A DNA stretch of 43,416 nt from Nitrospira sp. UBA2083 (GTDB taxonomy: Bacteria > Nitrospirota > Nitrospiria > Nitrospirales > Nitrospiraceae). This document shows, piece by piece, positions 39,374-43,416 of the stretch; positions within the stretch are counted from its first letter, which is position 1; each line of letters opens with the position of its first letter. A program made the translations under genes and the position numbers. The notes beneath the pieces are model-generated. The model was not told the origin of the DNA. It made no database searches and saw only the letters and a program-made list of their open reading frames with translations. The stretch covers positions 84,920 through 128,335 of the forward strand of contig DCZN01000065.1 in NCBI GenBank assembly GCA_002331625.1, written 5' to 3'.

Positions 39374-41902
39374 ATGTCCTCACTTCCAATAGAAGATGTC
39401 CTGCCGTCGCTCTGCCGAGCATTGGAAGCCGGTCCAAATGCCTTACTGACGGCCCCTCCCGGGGCTGGGAAAACCACGCATGTTCCGCTGGCGCTCCTGG
39501 ACGCACCCTGGCTATCTGGCAAGAAACTTTTACTGCTTGAACCCCGGCGGCTCGCGGCACGAGCCGCCGCTCATCGTATGGCGGAAGTATTGCACGAACC
39601 GGTCGGGAAAACCGTCGGCTATCGGATGCGTCTGGAAACAAAGGTTGGACCAACGACGAAGATCGAGGTGGTGACTGAAGGGGTACTGACGAGACTCCTC
39701 CAACAAGAGCCCTCACTCGAGGCCTACGGCATCGTCCTCTTCGACGAATTCCATGAGCGCAGTCTGCAAGGAGACCTAGGACTGGCCTTGTGCCTTGAAG
39801 CGCAACGGCTCTTCCGACCCGACCTTCGGCTCCTGGTCATGTCGGCCACGCTCGACTGTGGTCCGGTGGCCGAGCTGTTGAGGGAAGCGCCCCTCATCAC
39901 GTGTGAAGGCCGGCTGTTTCCGGTCGAAACCAGGTATCTAGATCACCCGCTCACCGGACGGTTGGATGTGGCCGTCTCTCAGCTCATTCGGCGATCACTC
40001 GCACACGATCATGGAAGCTTGTTGGTCTTCCTCCCGGGGATGGCAGATATTCGTCGAGTCGAACGCATCCTCTTAGGCTCCAGCCTAGCTGTTTCCGTCC
40101 AGATTTCGCCGCTCCACGGCGATCTTCCTCAACCCGTACAACAGGCAGCCATCCGGCCCGCTGCTCCTGGAACACGAAAGGTCGTGTTGGCCACATCCAT
40201 TGCCGAGACCAGTATCACGATCGACGGCGTGCGCGTCGTGATCGATGCAGGCCGTGCCCGTATTCCACGGTATGACCCGCGTTCCGGTCTGACTCGATTG
40301 GAGACCGTGCGCGTCACACAGGATGCGGCGGAACAACGGCGCGGCAGGGCCGGGCGCCTGGAGCCCGGTCTCTGCTATCGACTCTGGACGGAGAAGGAAC
40401 AGACCACGCTCACCGCCCACCGATTGCCTGAAATTCTAGAAGCCGATCTCACACCACTGATGCTCGATCTCGCACAATGGGGGGCACAGGGACCAGAGGA
40501 ATTCTCGTGGCTCACGTCCCCTCCATCGGGAGCCGTCGCACAAGCAAAGGAGTTACTCACGCAACTCGGGGCCCTGTCGAACGAGGGACGATTGACCGAC
40601 CATGGTCGGTCAATGGCCCAACTCCCCCTGCACCCTCGCCTCGCTCACATGATGGTTCGCGCGGTACCACTCGGCCTGGCAGAACTGGCATGCCATGTGG
40701 CAGCCCTCTTGAGCGAACGCGATATCCTCCATGGACCACGTGTGCAGCACCAGGCTGACATGCAGGTGAGGCTTGATAGTCTGCGGGCCCAGCACGAGCC
40801 CGCTGGGCTGACCATGAATCGAGCTATCGTCGAGCGGGTGCGGCAGACGGCCCAACTCTGGCATCGACAACTCCACGGGCGATTCGATACAGGGCACCTT
40901 CCCCGGCGTGAACCGTCACACACACTCGGGATGTTACTCGCGCTGGCCTATCCCGATCGCATTGCGCAGCGGCAGCCCGGCGAAGGGGCACGTTACCGAC
41001 TTGTGAACGGCCGAGGAGCACAGTTTGCTGGACCCGATACCCTGGCTTCCGAACCGTTCCTCGTCATTGCTGATTTAGACGGGACTAGCCAATGGGCTGG
41101 AATCCAGCTTGCCGCTCCGGTGACACAGGAGGAGATTGAAACGCTCTACCATGACCAGGTGCTGGTGGAAGACTCGGTAAGCTTAGATGAACAGAGTGGT
41201 GCGGTTCGCGCGGTCCGTCGGCACCGGCTCGGTTCAGTGATCCTGAGAGAAACCGCCCTTTCGTCTCCCGATCAACAATCGATCGTGAAAGCACTCCTCC
41301 AAGGTATCCAACAAGAAGGATTGGACCGGCTGTCCTTTACAAACGTGCTTCAACAATGGCGGGCGCGAGTCATGTGGATTCGATCCGTCGAGGGACCTCA
41401 GTCGGACTGGCCGGACCTGTCCAAGGAGGCCTTACTGGCCACATTGGAATCGTGGCTCGGCCCGTACGTGACAGGAATCACGACCCTTGATCGGGTGAAG
41501 CGCCTGGACCTGACGACTCCCCTACAGGCACTCCTCACCTACGAGCAGCATCGGCGTCTTGATCGACTGGCTCCGACCCATGTCACGGTCCCGAGCGGGT
41601 CGCGACTCCCGATCGAGTATGCACAATCTGAGGTGCCGATTTTAGAAGTACGCCTGCAAGAAATGTTCGGCTGTCAGGACACACCGCGAGTCGCAGGTGG
41701 GAAGATTCCCGTCATGTTGCACCTCCTGTCCCCTGCGAGACGACCGGTGCAAGTGACGCAAGACCTGGCCGGCTTTTGGAAGCGGGCCTATCACGACGTG
41801 AGGAAGGAATTGCGCGGCCGCTATCCGAAACACCACTGGCCCGAAGATCCGCTGAGTGCCGCTCCAACCTCAAAGGCCAAACGGCGAGGTGGGGGTGGTT
41901 AG
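39374..41902 (+). CDS. hrpB: ATP-dependent RNA helicase HrpB
   Basis: The protein has 842 residues, the normal length for HrpB, a DEAH-family helicase. Motif I is PPGAGKTTHVPLALL (about 29-43), motif II is DEFHERS, and motif III is SATLD; motif V/VI are ATSIAETSITIDGVRVVID and QRRGRAGRLEPGLCYRLW. The C-terminal half has the HrpB-specific PHPRLAHMM, GHLPRREPSHTLGMLLALAYPDRIAQR and LAGFWKRAYHDVRKELRGRYPKHHWPEDP. Its role in bacteria is poorly known. It converges with the DUF1232 gene, overlapping it by 4 nt. Confidence 0.96.
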   Translation: MSSLPIEDVLPSLCRALEAGPNALLTAPPGAGKTTHVPLALLDAPWLSGKKLLLLEPRRLAARAAAHRMAEVLHEPVGKTVGYRMRLETKVGPTTKIEVVTEGVLTRLLQQEPSLEAYGIVLFDEFHERSLQGDLGLALCLEAQRLFRPDLRLLVMSATLDCGPVAELLREAPLITCEGRLFPVETRYLDHPLTGRLDVAVSQLIRRSLAHDHGSLLVFLPGMADIRRVERILLGSSLAVSVQISPLHGDLPQPVQQAAIRPAAPGTRKVVLATSIAETSITIDGVRVVIDAGRARIPRYDPRSGLTRLETVRVTQDAAEQRRGRAGRLEPGLCYRLWTEKEQTTLTAHRLPEILEADLTPLMLDLAQWGAQGPEEFSWLTSPPSGAVAQAKELLTQLGALSNEGRLTDHGRSMAQLPLHPRLAHMMVRAVPLGLAELACHVAALLSERDILHGPRVQHQADMQVRLDSLRAQHEPAGLTMNRAIVERVRQTAQLWHRQLHGRFDTGHLPRREPSHTLGMLLALAYPDRIAQRQPGEGARYRLVNGRGAQFAGPDTLASEPFLVIADLDGTSQWAGIQLAAPVTQEEIETLYHDQVLVEDSVSLDEQSGAVRAVRRHRLGSVILRETALSSPDQQSIVKALLQGIQQEGLDRLSFTNVLQQWRARVMWIRSVEGPQSDWPDLSKEALLATLESWLGPYVTGITTLDRVKRLDLTTPLQALLTYEQHRRLDRLAPTHVTVPSGSRLPIEYAQSEVPILEVRLQEMFGCQDTPRVAGGKIPVMLHLLSPARRPVQVTQDLAGFWKRAYHDVRKELRGRYPKHHWPEDPLSAAPTSKAKRRGGGG

Positions 41903-42204
41903 ACTCCGTTGCGATTCTGCTCCCAGAGGCGAAACGCCGCAAGATCCTGGGCAAGACTGTGGAGCAATAACGCAAGGACCACCGCATCGTCGATCAATCC
42001 GATCCCTGGAATAAAGTCCGGTATCGCATCCACAGGGCTCACGACATAGAGCAGCGCGACCGCACAGACTGCCAGTGTGCGTCCCGAAAGTCCGCGATAG
42101 TTGCCGTTTTTCCACGCTCTGAGGAGCCGAAGCAACAGGGGAAGGTCGGTCCACAGACGGCCGATCATATGCAAAAATTCAAAGAACCTTGTCGACAGTT
42201 TCAT
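41899..42204 (-). CDS. YkvA-type DUF1232 membrane protein
   Basis: The protein has 101 residues; GGAGGAGTATCG precedes the ATG. The conserved DUF1232 core is ALLYVVSPVDAIPDFIPGIGLIDDAVVLALLLHSLAQDL, a short membrane-associated segment with the PxDxIPD and DD signatures. Function is unknown. Its stop codon TTA overlaps the hrpB stop TAG in the shared TTAG. Confidence 0.92.
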   Translation of the reverse strand: MKLSTRFFEFLHMIGRLWTDLPLLLRLLRAWKNGNYRGLSGRTLAVCAVALLYVVSPVDAIPDFIPGIGLIDDAVVLALLLHSLAQDLAAFRLWEQNRNGV

Positions 42205-42303
42205 CGATACTCCTCCATGAGAATTGGTCTCATCTGACGAACCAGCCGTGCCACTCAGAATACCAAAGGACAGTCATTTTAGGAAGCCGTCTCCAGGGGC
42301 ACT

Positions 42304-43416
42304 TTACTCTCCCAGAACACGATGAAACTCCTTCATCGCGGCCGCGACTCCACCCGGAAGTTGTTGCATCCGGCTTCCGACAACAAACAGCGTATCCTGA
42401 CCCAGGATCATGCCGAGTTCGGTCAAACGTTCAGGGCCAATGCGGCCTCCGATTGCCGGCATCGTTGACCTGAGAGCATCCCAAGGTTGTCGGCAATGCG
42501 CTGCAACTGAGACACAATCCGGTTTCGACATCGGATAATCGGAACCAAAGGCCGGATAGATACTGACATCTGCACCGGCCAGCCGAGGCAGGAGCCCATA
42601 CACGACGGAAGACGCGATCCCACCTCCGTCCTGATGAATAAAGGTCCCGAGCATGGATGGATGGCTGGCGATCGGCAGAGCAATGGCGTCGTCTGACCGA
42701 AGCATGGTCAAGCCGTCGAAGCCAGTCAAGCCAGGCGCGACCAGAAGGCCGGTCGCGCCGAAACCCTTTGCCTGTGTGGCTCGCCGACGCATCGTCTCAC
42801 ACGACCCACTGATATGCGCAAAATAGAGGCACGGCCGTCCGCGGCGCACACCGGCTTCTGCAATGGCGTCGGCACAGCGAGCGACGCGTTCTTCAAAGCG
42901 ACACCATCGTTGGTCGACCAGACTCTGATCGTCCTTGATCGCATCAGCCCCTCCCTCGACACAGTGAACGGCCAACTCAGCGAGTTCCTGGGGCGTGCGA
43001 CCCAGCGGCTTTAACACCGTGCACAGCAAGGGACGACGGGGAACACAGACCGCCTGCCTGAGTCCATCGATCCCGAACCGTGGACCGGGCCATGAAGCGA
43101 GCAGCCCCGTCGTCATGGTAAAGGACAACAATTTAACGTTTCCGCGAAGACTGCTCGTTCCGAACAAGACGTTCAGCAGGTCTGTACAGTCATCAGTGAG
43201 AAGATCGCCGCGAAATCGAATAGTGGCTTCGTACCGTCCTCCAGAGGTTGGTTGTAGGTTCGCGATCTGCCCCACGATCTCCGATTGGAGTGAGCGCGGG
43301 ATCAGACCCTCTTCTGCTTCAATGGTCTGGTCGAAGCAGATACGCTCGGCCGCTGTTTGAGCCGCGGATTCTGGTCCATCGACCTCATAGGTCGCCGTGA
43401 GCAACTCGTGGGAATC
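42304..43416 (-). CDS. RuBisCO-like protein (form IV-type), start beyond right edge
   Basis: The frame runs from the stop at 42304 into the right edge (371 codons seen, the start lies outside). Numbered from the codon at 43404, it has the RuBisCO large-subunit layout: an N-terminal domain, then a TIM barrel with VLKPLGRTPQELAEL (residues 131-145) and GGADAIKDDQS (151-161). K157 and D159 match the carbamylated Lys201 and Asp203, but Q160 replaces Glu204, one of the three metal ligands. The second Lys of KPKLG is also lost. Later motifs HISGS, HPSMLGTF and FGSDYPM are typical of RuBisCO-like proteins. So it should not fix CO2; relatives act as enolases or isomerases in sulfur salvage. Its substrate is unknown. 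Confidence 0.85.
   Translation of the reverse strand, partial: DSHELLTATYEVDGPESAAQTAAERICFDQTIEAEEGLIPRSLQSEIVGQIANLQPTSGGRYEATIRFRGDLLTDDCTDLLNVLFGTSSLRGNVKLLSFTMTTGLLASWPGPRFGIDGLRQAVCVPRRPLLCTVLKPLGRTPQELAELAVHCVEGGADAIKDDQSLVDQRWCRFEERVARCADAIAEAGVRRGRPCLYFAHISGSCETMRRRATQAKGFGATGLLVAPGLTGFDGLTMLRSDDAIALPIASHPSMLGTFIHQDGGGIASSVVYGLLPRLAGADVSIYPAFGSDYPMSKPDCVSVAAHCRQPWDALRSTMPAIGGRIGPERLTELGMILGQDTLFVVGSRMQQLPGGVAAAMKEFHRVLGE

Noticed and set aside
41899..41902. Shared stop codons of convergent genes (also at 17270-17273)
   Set aside because: Overlaps of 4 nt at convergent ends are common in compact genomes.

Overview
The window looks like a chromosomal segment of a moderately GC-rich, Gram-negative, autotroph-like bacterium, most plausibly a Nitrospira-type member of the Nitrospirota. 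This is inferred from gene content and protein style, not from a marker search. Supporting signs are a FadL-type outer-membrane protein, lipoproteins, a RuBisCO-like protein, a compact rpsB-tsf-pyrH-frr cluster joined to rplM-rpsI and argC-argJ, and tandem cobalamin-binding radical SAM enzymes. No tRNA, rRNA, CRISPR array, insertion sequence or prophage was seen.

Layout. 1-1015 (minus): the N-terminal part of an RTX calcium-binding repeat protein that runs off the left edge. 1540-10367 (plus): a long housekeeping run with a YggX-like protein, two tandem DUF151 proteins, rplM-rpsI closed by a clear terminator, argC-argJ, then rpsB-tsf-pyrH-frr and alr. 10439-14749 (minus): a FadL-family porin and a large hybrid histidine kinase. 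15060-16785 (minus): a thiamine-binding-type protein, a siroheme-type precorrin-2 dehydrogenase and an HNH nuclease. 16944-19404 (mostly plus): a Rieske ferredoxin, a GGCT-fold protein, a thioredoxin-like [2Fe-2S] ferredoxin and MoaB. 19484-26461 (mostly minus): a CBS protein, a zinc alcohol dehydrogenase, a PhzF protein and two tandem B12-binding radical SAM proteins, with a small degenerate J-domain protein on the opposite strand. 26462-33400: a looser accessory stretch with a ParE/RelE toxin remnant, two PilZ proteins, Sel1 repeats, two lipoprotein-like proteins, a YajD-type HNH protein, a rhodanese, very small ORFs and an AT-rich gene-poor gap. 33400-43416: a sigma-54 activator without a receiver domain, TerC, an MFS transporter, zwf, a small Trp-rich protein, HrpB, a DUF1232 protein and the start-truncated RuBisCO-like protein.

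How the genes work together. The left third supplies translation (L13, S9, S2, EF-Ts, RRF), UMP kinase, two arginine-pathway steps and D-alanine for the cell wall. The middle carries cofactor and redox functions (siroheme, molybdenum cofactor, Fe-S carriers). The right part carries signalling (PilZ, sigma-54 activator), membrane transport and the pentose phosphate entry step.

Most notable beyond routine genes: (1) degenerate arrays with a 7-8 nt period in five places between 18.4 and 24.6 kb, some arranged as converging inverted arrays and one overlapping a stop codon; (2) a 64-nt two-armed inverted repeat at 28084-28147; (3) the paired radical SAM enzymes with identical non-canonical CX4CX2C cluster spacing; (4) a J-like mini-protein with NPT in place of HPD; (5) a YggX homologue with two CXXC pairs; (6) a RuBisCO-like protein with Gln at the metal-ligand Glu position; (7) repeat clusters in the divergent region between the sigma-54 activator and terC.
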